DNA of 44,814 nt from Anaerolineae bacterium. GTDB taxonomy: Bacteria > Chloroflexota > Anaerolineae > Anaerolineales > E44-bin32. Below, piece by piece: positions 17,666-28,528 of this stretch. The stretch is taken from positions 1 to 44,814 of the forward strand of contig DUEW01000016.1 of NCBI GenBank assembly GCA_011174845.1, in the 5' to 3' direction. The notes below the pieces were generated by a model that worked only from the letters and a program-made list of their open reading frames with translations, made no database searches and was not told the origin of the DNA. Made by a program: the position numbers and the translations under genes. Within the stretch, counting starts at the first letter, position 1. The number at the start of each line of letters is the position of its first letter.

Positions 17666-18849
17666 TTTCCACCCTGCTCATCGATCTTGACAACACTCTC
17701 CTCGGGAACGATATGGAAACCTTCCTCCCTACCTACCTCCAAAAACTTGGCGCTCATCTCGCTGATAGAATCCCGCCCGATCAGATGATCCCCGAGCTCC
17801 TTAACGGCACCCGAAAGATGATGGAAAACTTCGATCCGGTCGTCAGCTTGGAGCAAGTCTTCGCCCAATACTTTTATCCTGCGTTAGGAATGGCCGAGGA
17901 AACCCTGAAGCCTCAGATTGATGATTTCTATGACACCGTCTTCCCTTCGTTGAAGGCAAACACCACACGTTATCCTGAATCAGAACGACTCATGAAGAGA
18001 TTGTTTGATGCGGGATATGAAATCGTTATTGCCACCAGTCCGCTATTCCCGAGGACAGCGATTCTCCAGCGTCTAGATTGGGCTGGCGTTCCTGTTGAGC
18101 GCTTCGACTACAGCTTGATCACAAGTTATGAGCATTTTCATTTCTCCAAGCCGCATCTTGAATACTATGCTGAGATCTTGGGACGGCTTGGCAAACCCCC
18201 ACATGAGACGGCCATGATCGGTAACGATCCGGAGAATGATCTCGCTCCCGCTAACGCCTTAGGAATGACAGTCTTCCATGCTCACGCTTCCTCCCCAGAT
18301 GAGTATCCAGGTGGATCGTTAGAAGATGCGATCCCATGGCTCCATGAGGCCTCAAATCAAACCAAACCTCAGACTGCTAACCAATCTCAGATTCTCCTCG
18401 CACGACATCGAGGAAATCTGGCCGCTCTCGTCAGCATGACGAAGGATCTTGACGATCACGCCTGGGGCCATCGTATGGTGGAGAATGAATGGGCACCCGT
18501 CGAGATCGTTTGCCACCTACGAGACGTTGAAAGCGAGGTCAACCTCCCTCGGTTGCGCAAGATTCTAAGCGATCCCGACCCCCATCTTTCCTCTTTTGAT
18601 ACCGACGTTTGGGCAGAAGAGCGAGATTATTTGTGCCAATCGGGTCCCAACGCATTGTCCGCGTATATCGATTCCCGAAAAGAAACAATCGCCATCTTGG
18701 AGAAGATCGACTCTAAGGATTGGTCACGTCCTGCTCGCCATTCCTTGTTCGGACCGACCACATTGATCGAAGTCATGAACATCGCTGCTGAGCATGACCT
18801 ACTCCACCTGGTACAGCTGCGCTCCACGTTAGCAATTGGGGGGATCTAA
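17662..18849 (+). CDS. HAD-superfamily hydrolase fused to a DinB-like domain
   Basis: N-terminus LLIDLDNTLLGNDMETF...IATSPLFPRTAI...AMIGNDPENDLAPANALGM (HAD); C-terminus ARHRGNLAALVSMT...EWAPVEIVCHLRDVESEVNLPR...IAAEHDLLHLVQLR (DinB/DUF664-like His ligands). GTG start. Confidence 0.8.
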   Translation: MISTLLIDLDNTLLGNDMETFLPTYLQKLGAHLADRIPPDQMIPELLNGTRKMMENFDPVVSLEQVFAQYFYPALGMAEETLKPQIDDFYDTVFPSLKANTTRYPESERLMKRLFDAGYEIVIATSPLFPRTAILQRLDWAGVPVERFDYSLITSYEHFHFSKPHLEYYAEILGRLGKPPHETAMIGNDPENDLAPANALGMTVFHAHASSPDEYPGGSLEDAIPWLHEASNQTKPQTANQSQILLARHRGNLAALVSMTKDLDDHAWGHRMVENEWAPVEIVCHLRDVESEVNLPRLRKILSDPDPHLSSFDTDVWAEERDYLCQSGPNALSAYIDSRKETIAILEKIDSKDWSRPARHSLFGPTTLIEVMNIAAEHDLLHLVQLRSTLAIGGI

Positions 18850-18889
18850 GCCACAACTTCGGTGGAAACAAGAAATAAATCCATCCTAC

Positions 18890-18918
18890 TTTACATCGCT
18901 CATAGCGCCAGATATAAT
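18890..18918 (+). promoter_or_regulatory. Promoter of tRNA-Leu
   Basis: TTTACA (18890-18895)-17 nt-TATAAT (18913-18918), about 10 bp before the mature tRNA 5' end. Confidence 0.7.
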
Positions 18919-18928
18919 CAGCCCATCA

Positions 18929-19010
18929 GGGGAAGTGCTGGAATTGGCAGACAGGCGTGACTTAGGATCACGTGCCGTAAGGCGTGAGGGTTCAAATCCC
19001 TCCTTCCCCA
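18929..19010 (+). tRNA. tRNA-Leu (anticodon UAG)
   Basis: Acceptor GGGGAAG/CTTCCCC plus discriminator A; anticodon arm CGTGA-CTTAGGA-TCACG; long variable arm GCC-GTAA-GGC; T arm GAGGGTTCAAATCCCTC. Confidence 0.95.
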
Positions 19011-19108
19011 CTCCTGCGCCTGAGCGAAGCTTGATATGATGTTCACACAATCAGAGCGCAGAGCTTGTTGCGCGCCCAACTGCGGCGCGTCCTTGGAGGT
19101 TAGGTACA

Positions 19109-20482
19109 TTGAAGATTGAGACCGAAGACCTGGAAGATCGAGAGGTACAGCTTACGATCGAGGTGCCGATCGAGCGTTTGCAGTCAGCGATGCGTACAAC
19201 TGCTCGTCGCCTGAGCCGTGAGACAAAAATACCAGGCTTTCGACCAGGAAAAGCCCCTTATCATATTATCATCAGCAAATTCGGCGAGGAGAGTGTATTC
19301 CAAGAAGCCCTGGACGACCTTGGTCAAGAGATCTATCGCCAAGCCCTCGATCAATCCAAGCTTGAACCCTACGGTCCAGGATCATTAAACGAAATCGTCA
19401 GCCGAGATCCGCTTGTACTGCGGTATACCGTTCCGCTTCTACCAGAGGTCGATTTGGGCGACTATCGAGAACTTCGCATCCCGTACCAGGAGCCTGAGGT
19501 CACCGACGAGGCGTTTGAGGAGACCTTGGAGAGATTACGACAGAGCCAGGCCCTAATCGAACCCGCTGATCGTTCGGTCCAACTGTCTGATGTCGTGGTC
19601 ATCGATATTCGGGGCGAACTTCGTGAGCCGCCTGACGAAGAAAGCGCCATATTACTCGACAACAAGGGAATCGAGGTCCTCGTTACCGAAGAAACTGACT
19701 GGCCAGTGCCAGGCATTGCTGATCATTTAGTTGGGCTCGAAGCTAGCGACGAAACTGACTTCGAATATACCTTCCCTGAGGATTACCCCTCCGAAGACCT
19801 GCGCGAGCTGATCGCAGATTTCCACATCAAAATCCAAGAAGTTAAATCACGTTTCGTTCCCGAATGGACAGATAACCTCGCAAGTAACATCGGAGAGTAC
19901 GACGACCTGCTGGATTTGCGCCTTAAATTACGTGAGAACTTGCAAAAACGTGCTCAACAGGAGAAAGACGCCGAATTTACCCAGCACGTCATCGAAGCCA
20001 TTGTAGAAGGCGCCACCGTAAATTTCCCCCCACTTATGCTGCAAGAGGAGACTGACGAATTAATGACGGAGTTAGAACGGAGTCTCCAAGGGCAGAATCT
20101 CAGCTTAGAAGATTATATGAAAATCGAAAATAAGACCGATGAGGAATTACGCAATGAGCTAGAGCCTAGGGCAAGAAAACGGCTAACGCGCGCCCTAGTC
20201 TTAGGGAAATTAGTAGAACAAGAGGGGATTGAGGTAGGTGAAGAAGAAGTTGATTCTGAAATCGATCGCATCGTCGCCCCTTTTAAGGAACACTCAGAGG
20301 CGCTTCGGAAATCCTTTGATAACCCGATGGGTCGTCGTCGCCTTACCCTTGACCTTCTCACCAACAAGGCCATTAATCGTTTAGTCGGTATTGCTAAAGG
20401 CGAAGCAGCTCATCCCGAAGAGACCTCGGAAGGGGATGAAGTGGAAATCATACCGGAAGAAGGCAATCTAGAGAAGGAGTGA
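19109..20482 (+). CDS. tig: Trigger factor
   Basis: [54 protein letters not shown] (ribosome-binding signature GFRPGKAP); TTG start with GGAGG SD; followed by clpP-clpX. Confidence 0.95.
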   Translation: MKIETEDLEDREVQLTIEVPIERLQSAMRTTARRLSRETKIPGFRPGKAPYHIIISKFGEESVFQEALDDLGQEIYRQALDQSKLEPYGPGSLNEIVSRDPLVLRYTVPLLPEVDLGDYRELRIPYQEPEVTDEAFEETLERLRQSQALIEPADRSVQLSDVVVIDIRGELREPPDEESAILLDNKGIEVLVTEETDWPVPGIADHLVGLEASDETDFEYTFPEDYPSEDLRELIADFHIKIQEVKSRFVPEWTDNLASNIGEYDDLLDLRLKLRENLQKRAQQEKDAEFTQHVIEAIVEGATVNFPPLMLQEETDELMTELERSLQGQNLSLEDYMKIENKTDEELRNELEPRARKRLTRALVLGKLVEQEGIEVGEEEVDSEIDRIVAPFKEHSEALRKSFDNPMGRRRLTLDLLTNKAINRLVGIAKGEAAHPEETSEGDEVEIIPEEGNLEKE

Positions 20483-20493
20483 GCAGAAGGACT

Positions 20494-21126
20494 ATGACTG
20501 AAAAAAACATTCGATCCCTCATCCCAATGGTCATTGAGACAACTGGCCGTGGGGAACGAGCATACGATATCTATTCTTTGCTGCTGCGAGAGCGAATCAT
20601 CTTTCTCGGCACACCGATCAACGACCAAGTATCCAACCTCATGGTCGCCCAGCTCCTATATCTCGACCGAGAGGACCCTGATAAACAGATCGCCATGTAT
20701 ATTAACTGCCCGGGCGGAGGCATCTATGCCGGTCTGGCGATTTACGACACCATGCAACAACTCAGCGCTCCAATCTCGACCGTAGCTGTTGGGGTGACCG
20801 CGTCCTTCGGAACGGTGCTGCTGTCCGCGGGCACGAAGGAGATGCGCTACGCATTACCGCATGCGACCATTCACCTTCACCAACCACTGGGCGGTGCTCA
20901 AGGTCAAGCAACAGATATCGAGATCCAGGCCAAAGAGATCTTGCGCCTGCGTGCAAAATTGAATACTATACTTGTGAAACATACTGGCAAGTCCATGAAA
21001 ACGATCGAAGCCGATACCGAACGAGATTTCTACATGGACGGTGAAGCAGCGAAGGACTATGGCCTCGTCGATCACGTGCTATATCCATCCGACGAGAAAG
21101 AGAAAGAAGAAAAGGAAAGTAAGTAG
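20494..21126 (+). CDS. clpP: ATP-dependent Clp protease proteolytic subunit
   Basis: [44 protein letters not shown] (Ser), [29 protein letters not shown] 20494 preferred over GTG 20479. Confidence 0.97.
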   Translation: MTEKNIRSLIPMVIETTGRGERAYDIYSLLLRERIIFLGTPINDQVSNLMVAQLLYLDREDPDKQIAMYINCPGGGIYAGLAIYDTMQQLSAPISTVAVGVTASFGTVLLSAGTKEMRYALPHATIHLHQPLGGAQGQATDIEIQAKEILRLRAKLNTILVKHTGKSMKTIEADTERDFYMDGEAAKDYGLVDHVLYPSDEKEKEEKESK

Positions 21127-21132
21127 TAAAAA

Positions 21133-22434
21133 ATGTCGCCTACGCGACCTACACCACCAGAGACGCGCCGATGCTCATTTTGCACTCGGGATGAAGGGGA
21201 GGTCCAGCGAATAATCGCTGGACCTGAAGGCGTATTTATCTGTAACGAATGTGTTGATCTCTGCCAAGACATCCTCGAGGGGGAAAGCCCTTGGTCAGCA
21301 GCTGGCGTTCCGCCTAGCGGACGACCACCGTTATCACCACAGGAAATCTACTCTCAATTGGATGAGTACGTCGTTGGTCAAAACAATGCAAAACGAGTGC
21401 TGTCCGTCGCCGTTTATAATCACTACAAACGGATTGCACATCGTGGACGTACCGATGTAGAACTGGAAAAGACCAATATCCTCCTCATGGGACCCACCGG
21501 CTGTGGAAAGACCTTGTTGGCTCAGACCCTTGCGAAGAGCCTGGAGGTGCCCTTCTCCATCGCTGATGCCACCGCTTTGACCGAGGCGGGTTACGTTGGT
21601 GAGGATGTTGAAAACATCCTGCTACGATTGCTCCAGGCCGCTGATCTGAACGTCCCCCGCGCAGAACGAGGCATCGTTTACATTGACGAGATCGATAAAA
21701 CCGCTCGTAAGACCGGGGACAACCCAAGCATAACCCGTGACGTGTCTGGGGAAGGTGTTCAGCAAGCGCTTTTAAAGATCATCGAAGGCTCCATCGTTAA
21801 TGTGCCTCCTCAAGGCGGTCGCAAGCATCCTCAGCAAGAGTTCATCCAGGTTGATACAAATGACATTCTCTTTATTTGTGGGGGCACATTTGACGGTCTT
21901 CCCAACATCATCGCTGAACGGATCGGCCGTAAAGGTCGGATGGGTTTCCCCGGCACGGTGGTGGATAAAGAAGCACGAGATATCGATGATAACATCTTGC
22001 TGCGCCTCGTTACACCTGACGATTTAATGCGCTTTGGCATGATCCCTGAGATTGTCGGTCGTTTACCAGTGGCGATCAGCGTCGACCCTCTAGATGTGAA
22101 ATCCCTGCGAGCAATTCTGACCAGACCGCGTAATGCACTCGTACGTCAATATCAGCGGCTGTTAGAGATCGATGATGTCGAACTCCACTTCACCCCCGAG
22201 TCCCTTGATCGAGCGGCTGAAATGGCGCTCGACAGAGAAACCGGCGCTCGCGGCTTACGAGCCATCATTGAGGGCGCCTTGCTTGACGTCATGTACGAGA
22301 TCCCTTCCCGACCCGAGATCCAACAGGTGACAGTTGACGAAGGCGCGATCTCGGGTGTAAGCCGCCCCAAGCTCCTCGATGCGCATGGCCAAGAGCTATC
22401 TTATGGGGACGAAATCCTCCCCGACGCCGCTTGA
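21133..22434 (+). CDS. clpX: ATP-dependent Clp protease ATP-binding subunit ClpX
   Basis: Zinc-finger [73 protein letters not shown]. Confidence 0.98.
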   Translation: MSPTRPTPPETRRCSFCTRDEGEVQRIIAGPEGVFICNECVDLCQDILEGESPWSAAGVPPSGRPPLSPQEIYSQLDEYVVGQNNAKRVLSVAVYNHYKRIAHRGRTDVELEKTNILLMGPTGCGKTLLAQTLAKSLEVPFSIADATALTEAGYVGEDVENILLRLLQAADLNVPRAERGIVYIDEIDKTARKTGDNPSITRDVSGEGVQQALLKIIEGSIVNVPPQGGRKHPQQEFIQVDTNDILFICGGTFDGLPNIIAERIGRKGRMGFPGTVVDKEARDIDDNILLRLVTPDDLMRFGMIPEIVGRLPVAISVDPLDVKSLRAILTRPRNALVRQYQRLLEIDDVELHFTPESLDRAAEMALDRETGARGLRAIIEGALLDVMYEIPSRPEIQQVTVDEGAISGVSRPKLLDAHGQELSYGDEILPDAA

Positions 22435-22557
22435 CCTCCTGTCTAAATACAATACTGATATCTCGATGATGGGATGAGCACCCATCATTTACCAAGTTGT
22501 GAAAAGAACGAAAACACGAATGATTCCCCCAGCAACTAAAAGAGAGAGATTGGAGAC

Positions 22558-23364
22558 ATGCCTGATCTTGCACACATTCAAGCCCTAGTCATTGACCTCG
22601 ATGGTGTCTTATGGCGCGGGCAAACTGCACTGCCAGGTGTCGTCGAGTTCTTCAATCTGTTACAGGAGAGAAAGATCCCCTTCGTATTGGCGACGAACAA
22701 CGCAGCGGCCTCACCGGAAAAAGTATGCCGTCGTTTACAACGTATGGGTATTCATGTGTCTACAGAGGAAATCCTCACCTCTGGTCGGGCGTCCGCCGAA
22801 TATCTCCGAACTGAACTATCTGTAGGATCCTCAATTTATGCCATAGGTGAAGAACCCCTGAAAACCGCGCTCGTTCAAGCAGGTTTTTCACTCACTCAAG
22901 ATGCAAGTGGAGTGCGGGCTGTCGTTGTTGGGCTTGATCGTCAAAGCACATGGGAACAGTTGGCAGAGGCTGCATTAGCAATTCAGACGGGAGCATTATT
23001 CCTCGGTACCAATCCTGATGTGACCTTTCCAATTGAACGGGGTCAAGTGCCGGGGAATGGAGCCATCCTGGCCGCGCTTGAAGCGGCGACGGGTGTGAAG
23101 CCGAGGATCATCGGCAAGCCCGAACCGCACCTCTATTTACAAGCTGTTGCTTACCTTCAAACCGAATCTAACCATGCGCTCGCCGTTGGTGATCGTCTCG
23201 AGACGGACATCCTCGGAGGTCAGCGAGCGGGCATGATGACAGCTCTGATCCTCACTGGAGTGACACAACGCCACGAACTCGGTTCTTCCCCCATTCAGCC
23301 TGATTATGTATTTGACGATCTCCCACAACTTACACGTGCTTTGATGGGGCATATTCTTGATTAA
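22558..23364 (+). CDS. HAD-IIA family phosphatase (NagD-like)
   Basis: ALVIDLDGVLWRGQTALPGVVEFFNLLQ...FVLATNNAA...IIGKPEPHLYLQA...AVGDRLETDILGGQRAGM. Confidence 0.9.
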   Translation: MPDLAHIQALVIDLDGVLWRGQTALPGVVEFFNLLQERKIPFVLATNNAAASPEKVCRRLQRMGIHVSTEEILTSGRASAEYLRTELSVGSSIYAIGEEPLKTALVQAGFSLTQDASGVRAVVVGLDRQSTWEQLAEAALAIQTGALFLGTNPDVTFPIERGQVPGNGAILAALEAATGVKPRIIGKPEPHLYLQAVAYLQTESNHALAVGDRLETDILGGQRAGMMTALILTGVTQRHELGSSPIQPDYVFDDLPQLTRALMGHILD

Positions 23365-24409
23365 ACAACAATCCTTTTTTGAATGGACCCAAGACGATCT
23401 TGCAGAGCTCCTGCAAAACTGGGGGGAACCTGCCTTTCGTGCGCGTCAGCTTTGGCGCAATGTCTACAAAGGGCTCCTGGACAACCCTGAGGAGATGACC
23501 GACATTCCGCGAGAATTACACGGTCGCCTTTCAGAGGCCTTCAACTTCAGCACCTTCGAACCACAAGCGACGACCCGATCCAGCGACGGCAGTACTGAGA
23601 AGGTGCTCTTCTCGCTCTCGAGTGGGCATACGGTCGAATCGGTTTTAATGCGTTACAAGCAACGAAGAACGGCTTGTATCTCTACCCAAGTCGGATGCGC
23701 GATGGGTTGTGTGTTCTGCGCTACGGGGCAGATGGGCTTTGTACGCAACCTCACGGTAGGTGAAATCGTGGAGCAGGTAATCTACTTCGCCCGACATTTG
23801 GCGAAGGAAGATCTACGATTGACCAACATCGTCATCATGGGAATGGGTGAGCCTTTTCATAATTATCAAGCTACCATGCGGACGATTAAAAGGCTGAATG
23901 ATCCCACGGGATTCAAGTTTGGAGCTCGTAGAATGACCCTCTCTACCATCGGTATTGTGCCGATGATCGAGCGATTCGCGCACGAAGGTCATCAGGTGAA
24001 CCTGGCTGTTTCCCTGCATGCGGCTACAAATGAGTTGCGTAACGAGTTAATACCGATCAACCAGCGTTACCCCTTGGAAGAACTTATCCCTGCATGTCGG
24101 GAGTATGTTCAACAAACAGGACGCCGTATCACTTTCGAATGGGCGTTGATACACGAGGTGAACGATGGTTTGGATCAAGCGCAAGCGTTGGTAGGACTTA
24201 TTCAAGGGTTGAATTGCCACGTTAATCTCATCCCACTTAATCCGGTCCCACGCTATACAGGGCATGCATCATCGCAAGAGCATGTTGAGAGTTTTCGTGA
24301 CTTCCTCAACACACACAAAATCCCCTGTACAATCAGGGTTCGACGAGGTATCGACATAAGTGCAGGTTGTGGACAACTAGCAACTGAGAATGAAACCAAT
24401 CCAGCTTAG
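23357..24409 (+). CDS. rlmN: 23S rRNA (adenine(2503)-C(2))-methyltransferase RlmN
   Basis: Radical SAM CAMGCVFCATGQMGFVRNLT; GMGEPFHNYQ; CTIRVRRGIDISAGCGQL. Confidence 0.97.
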   Translation: MIKQQSFFEWTQDDLAELLQNWGEPAFRARQLWRNVYKGLLDNPEEMTDIPRELHGRLSEAFNFSTFEPQATTRSSDGSTEKVLFSLSSGHTVESVLMRYKQRRTACISTQVGCAMGCVFCATGQMGFVRNLTVGEIVEQVIYFARHLAKEDLRLTNIVIMGMGEPFHNYQATMRTIKRLNDPTGFKFGARRMTLSTIGIVPMIERFAHEGHQVNLAVSLHAATNELRNELIPINQRYPLEELIPACREYVQQTGRRITFEWALIHEVNDGLDQAQALVGLIQGLNCHVNLIPLNPVPRYTGHASSQEHVESFRDFLNTHKIPCTIRVRRGIDISAGCGQLATENETNPA

Positions 24410-24552
24410 AGGGGCTCAAACTAGGACGTAATGAGTCAATAGAAGTTATGTATCGCTGGCTTTGTACTCGTAAAAAACGATTTTAAGCTCGGAAAGACCC
24501 GAGCGCGAAGCTTACCTTGTCAATTCCAATCTGCAAAGGTATCATTGCCAAG

Positions 24553-25230
24553 ATGTCGAAAGATTACGTGATTGTCTCATCGATTCTCAACGCAGACCTC
24601 ACACGATTAGGAGACGTGATCCGGGAAGTTGAAGCTGCGGGAGTTGATTGGATCCAAATCGATGTGATGGACGGACATTTTGTCCCCAATCTTAGCTTCG
24701 GGCCGAGCATCGTGGAGGCGATTCGGAAGGTCACGATCCTTCCTTTAGACCTTCACTTGATGATCGAAGACCCGGATCGATTCCTTGAGACATTTGCTGA
24801 GGCTGGAAGTGATTCGATAACTGTCCACGTCGAAGCTTGCCCGCATCTCGATCGTACGTTATTAGCAATCCGTGACCTTGGCTTGCGCGCCGGTGTTGCA
24901 TTGAAACCTGAGACACCGGCGAGCGCGGTGATTGAATTTCTATCGCTCGTTGATTTGGTCCTCGTGATGACGGTCGACCCTGGTTTTGCAGGACAAACAT
25001 TCATCCCGTCCACCCTAAGCAAGATACGCCAAATCCATTCCTTGCTTGAGGAGATCGATCCTAGACCAAGGATCCAGGTCGATGGTGGTATCACGGCAGA
25101 GACTGCACCCAAGGCTGCGTCGGAGGGTGCGGATACCTTCGTAGCGGGAAGTGCAATCCTTAAATATCCAGAGGGAATTCAGGCTGGGGTGGAAGCCCTC
25201 AGGAATTCACTCTCAACAGTAACGGTATAG
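24553..25230 (+). CDS. rpe: Ribulose-phosphate 3-epimerase
   Basis: VSSILNADLTRLGDVIREVEAAGVDWIQIDVMDGHFVPNLSFGPSIVEAIR; MTVDPGFAGQTFI; QVDGGITAETAP. ATG 24553 preferred over TTG 24517. Confidence 0.96.
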   Translation: MSKDYVIVSSILNADLTRLGDVIREVEAAGVDWIQIDVMDGHFVPNLSFGPSIVEAIRKVTILPLDLHLMIEDPDRFLETFAEAGSDSITVHVEACPHLDRTLLAIRDLGLRAGVALKPETPASAVIEFLSLVDLVLVMTVDPGFAGQTFIPSTLSKIRQIHSLLEEIDPRPRIQVDGGITAETAPKAASEGADTFVAGSAILKYPEGIQAGVEALRNSLSTVTV

Positions 25231-25239
25231 AAGGAATAA

Positions 25240-25258
25240 GACCGCCGAGGCGGCGGTC
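25240..25258. terminator. Hairpin between convergent rpe and rpmB; possible bidirectional terminator
   Basis: GACCGCCG-AGG-CGGCGGTC; no strong T tract on either side. Confidence 0.4.
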
Positions 25259-25291
25259 ATCTATGGTGTTAATAGGAATAGAAGCGGTAGA

Positions 25292-25477
25292 TCAGACTTT
25301 AACAAGTGAGAGTCGCTTGATGCACTTAGCACAAAGCGTCTTTTGAATCATGCGACCACCCTCCATAACCTGCACTTTCTGGAGGTTGGGGCGAAACTTG
25401 CGTTTCGTTGCTTTCATTGAGAAGCTTCGACTCTGTCCAAATTTCGTCGTCTTACCACAATTCTCGCATCTAGCCAT
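25292..25477 (-). CDS. rpmB: 50S ribosomal protein L28
   Basis: MARCENCGKTTKFGQSRSFSMKATKRKFRPNLQKVQV...; Cys pairs CENC and CAKC. Confidence 0.95.
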   Translation of the reverse strand: MARCENCGKTTKFGQSRSFSMKATKRKFRPNLQKVQVMEGGRMIQKTLCAKCIKRLSLVKV

Positions 25478-25589
25478 CAGGGCAAACAATCCTTTCCAGG
25501 GAGTCTTCAAAGAAATCAACCGGCGGAATCATACCATAGGTTGAACAGACCATCAAAGGATATGCAGAACGAATTCAAGGGTAATGTAA

Positions 25590-25949
25590 ATGACTGGCGA
25601 GACAACAACAATAGGCCGAATAATGATATCCCCACGAGCGATCGCGACGATCGCCTGCCAAGCTGCGCTCGAGTCTTATGGCGTTGTTGGACTAACTTGT
25701 AGAAATTTAGCACATGGAATCGCTCATGTCTTTACGCGCGATCCTGGGCACGGTGTGCAAGTCAACGTCATCGAGGATCTCATCACAATAGACCTTTTTG
25801 TCGTTATTGAATATGGAACCCGTATCTCATCGGTAGCTGCCAGTGTCGCAAATACCGTGCACTACCATGTCGAAAAGGCCATCGGTATCCCCGTAGCTGC
25901 AGTGAATGTCCATGTCCAGGATTTACGCATTAGCGATACCGAAATCTAG
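25590..25949 (+). CDS. Asp23/Gls24 family protein
   Basis: TIGRIMISPRAIATIACQAALESYGVVGL...IDLFVVIEYGTRISSVAASVANTVHYHVEKAIGIPVAAVNVHVQDLRI. Confidence 0.9.
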   Translation: MTGETTTIGRIMISPRAIATIACQAALESYGVVGLTCRNLAHGIAHVFTRDPGHGVQVNVIEDLITIDLFVVIEYGTRISSVAASVANTVHYHVEKAIGIPVAAVNVHVQDLRISDTEI

Positions 25950-25966
25950 CATGCCATCTGATTGCT

Positions 25967-27661
25967 ATGGTTAATGTACAGACAGAGATAGATACGCAAA
26001 CGCGCCAACGATTAATCGAACGCTACCGTGAGATCGACGGTCGAGCATTGCGTCGCGTCGCAGAGACCGGTCTAAGTTGGTTGCGGACAAACCAGCAGCT
26101 CGTTAACTCTCTGAATGTATTCCCGGTTCCCGACGGTGACACTGGGACCAACATGGTGCTCACAATGCAAGCGGCCATGGATGAGACCGAAGGTGTCAGT
26201 GACCGCTCAGTCAGTGAAATCGCGCGCGCCATTGCTCATGGAGCCTTGATGGGCGCTCGTGGCAACTCGGGAGTGATCCTTTCTCAGCTTTGGCGCGGCT
26301 TTTCCCGGGCGCTCGATGGTCAGGAGACGATGAATGTCAAAACTCTTGCTACCGCGTTGGACGAGGCTCGGGATACAGCCTATAAAGGCGTTGTAAGGCC
26401 GGTGGAAGGCACCATCCTGACCGTCTCAAAAGACATCGCGCTTGCAGCTCAAGAAGCACTTAATGACGGCGTCGAATCGACCTTCATTATGCTTGAGCGG
26501 ATCGTTGAAGCTGCGGATGAATCTGTCGAGAGGACCCCAGAGTTGCTCCCAGTCCTAAAAGAAGCCGGCGTGGTCGATAGCGGTGGCATGGGTCTCTTAT
26601 TCTTGTTTGAAGGGATTCTGCGAGCTGTTTATCGCCTCCCAATTGACCAACCTATCACGACGGTCCAACCACTGAGCGCGCTTAATCTCGATCGAGCTAC
26701 AGAGGCTATCGAACCGGGTCAAGATTGGGAGGTCATAGTTGATTTCCGCCCTGACTCGCCCCTTAACGTGAACGAGTTTTATACACAACTTGATGAGATG
26801 GGAACCTCCATCCAGGTCGGCGAAGGAGAGGGCATATTCCGTATGCATATCCATGTTCCAGACGACTTGCGTTTTAAACCCATCGAATACATAGATCAGC
26901 TTGGGACCGTTACCAATGTATCTATAGAAAATTTGATGGAACAAATGGCTTTCCTGACCACTCATCAGGATATGCAAAACATTCCACTGGAACCCGTTGA
27001 GCCGGATCAGATCGCCGTCGTCGCAGTTGCACCTGGCATAGGGATTGCTCGGGTTTTCGCGAGCCTAGGCGTTGCCGCCCTTGTTGAAGGCGGCCAAACG
27101 ATGAACCCGAGCACCGAAGAGATCCTACACTCATTTGAGAATCTCCCCACCGACAAGGTCATCATCCTGCCTAATAACAAGAACATCATTATGGCCGCGA
27201 AACAAGCCACTGAGTTGACTGTTAAAAACGTCGCAGTCGTTCCGTCCGTCTCTATTCCACAGGGAATTTGCGCGATGTTTGCCCTCGATCGGGAAGGTTT
27301 GTTTGAGAACACGGTCAAGGCGATGGTAAGTTCACTAGACGACATTCAATCCGCCGAATTAACGATCGCCACTCGTTCGGTTGAAATCGATGGCGTGCGG
27401 GTAAATCAAGGGCAGGTTATCTGCCTTCTCGATGGACACCTCGCAACCGCTGGCGACGATTTGGTAGAGGTGCTGCTGGAAACGCTTAAAAAAGCGAATG
27501 TGGAGCAATCAGAGCTCATCACACTTTACTACGGCGTAGATCTCAGCGCGATGCAGGCCAACCAATATGCTGACATCTTACGTGAACGGTGGTCTCAACA
27601 AGAGGTTGAGGTTATCGAAGGTGGACAACCTCACTATCACCTGATTGTCTCCATCGAGTAG
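25967..27661 (+). CDS. fakA: DAK2 domain kinase, FakA-like (YloV family)
   Basis: NSLNVFPVPDGDTGTNMVLTMQAAMDE; GALMGARGNSGVILSQLWRGF; VDSGGMGLLFLFEGIL; ILPNNKNIIMAAKQA. Confidence 0.94.
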   Translation: MVNVQTEIDTQTRQRLIERYREIDGRALRRVAETGLSWLRTNQQLVNSLNVFPVPDGDTGTNMVLTMQAAMDETEGVSDRSVSEIARAIAHGALMGARGNSGVILSQLWRGFSRALDGQETMNVKTLATALDEARDTAYKGVVRPVEGTILTVSKDIALAAQEALNDGVESTFIMLERIVEAADESVERTPELLPVLKEAGVVDSGGMGLLFLFEGILRAVYRLPIDQPITTVQPLSALNLDRATEAIEPGQDWEVIVDFRPDSPLNVNEFYTQLDEMGTSIQVGEGEGIFRMHIHVPDDLRFKPIEYIDQLGTVTNVSIENLMEQMAFLTTHQDMQNIPLEPVEPDQIAVVAVAPGIGIARVFASLGVAALVEGGQTMNPSTEEILHSFENLPTDKVIILPNNKNIIMAAKQATELTVKNVAVVPSVSIPQGICAMFALDREGLFENTVKAMVSSLDDIQSAELTIATRSVEIDGVRVNQGQVICLLDGHLATAGDDLVEVLLETLKKANVEQSELITLYYGVDLSAMQANQYADILRERWSQQEVEVIEGGQPHYHLIVSIE

Positions 27662-27663
27662 CC

Positions 27664-28527
27664 ATGACCCCGGTACGTATCGTAACTGACAGTAGCACAC
27701 GATTTGCTTCACCCAACATCCTCCACCGCTATCCAATCACGTTTGCCCCAATTAAAGTTCGATGTGGTGCTGTCTCCATTCAAGATGATCCTGAAACCGA
27801 TTTAGTGAGGATGGAAAGCATCATCAAGAAGTGTCAAACCTTTCCAACAACCGAAGTGCCTTCCCAGGAGGAGATTGTAGCCCTCTATGCTAATCTCCAG
27901 TCTGGTGCCGATCAAATCCTATCCCTCCATACTTCATCAGGATTGAGCGAGATTGTAATGAACGCAAGCGCAGCCAGCCAACATTTCCTCGGTCGCGTGG
28001 ATATCCAGGTGATCGATTCACAATCCGCTTCCATTGGTCTGGGATGGCTTGTTCAAGCCGCGGCTGAAGCAGCCGCCCGTGGAGATTCTCTCGAAACACT
28101 TGTACGAATCGTACGTGGCATGATCCCCCGTTTGTACATGGTATTTTTCCTCGACGACTTGACATATCTTGAGCATAATGGTCTCATTAGCCGCTCCCAA
28201 GCGATTCTAGGAAATATGCTCGGGATTATCCCCTTCCTGACCATGGAAGAGGGTCGAATGATCCCAATGGAAAAGGTTCGCTCAAGACCGAGAGCCGTCG
28301 AGAAGATCATCGAATTTGTGTGCGAATTTTCGGATGTCGAACATCTAGCCATTCTCCAGAGTTCTAGACGTCCCACTCAAGAGAGTTTATCGATTATGGA
28401 CCGCTTGCGTGGTTACCATCCCAGGGCACGAATTAATACAGTTTGTTATGGGCCCTCTCTCTCAACCATCGTAGGTTTTAATAGTTTAGGCGTAGCTGTT
28501 TTAGAGGCAGAAGAAAGAATCTTATAG
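27664..28527 (+). CDS. DegV family (FakB-like) fatty acid-binding protein
   Basis: VRIVTDSSTRFA..., FPTTEVPSQEEIVALY, VIDSQSASIGLGWLVQAAAEAA, FFLDDLTYLEHNGLISRSQAILGNMLGIIPFL. Confidence 0.92.
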   Translation: MTPVRIVTDSSTRFASPNILHRYPITFAPIKVRCGAVSIQDDPETDLVRMESIIKKCQTFPTTEVPSQEEIVALYANLQSGADQILSLHTSSGLSEIVMNASAASQHFLGRVDIQVIDSQSASIGLGWLVQAAAEAAARGDSLETLVRIVRGMIPRLYMVFFLDDLTYLEHNGLISRSQAILGNMLGIIPFLTMEEGRMIPMEKVRSRPRAVEKIIEFVCEFSDVEHLAILQSSRRPTQESLSIMDRLRGYHPRARINTVCYGPSLSTIVGFNSLGVAVLEAEERIL

Positions 28528-28528
28528 G

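Noticed and set aside
18836-19039. 67-aa ORF overlapping the tRNA
   Set aside because: Spans the tRNA-Leu gene and its promoter; not a credible CDS.
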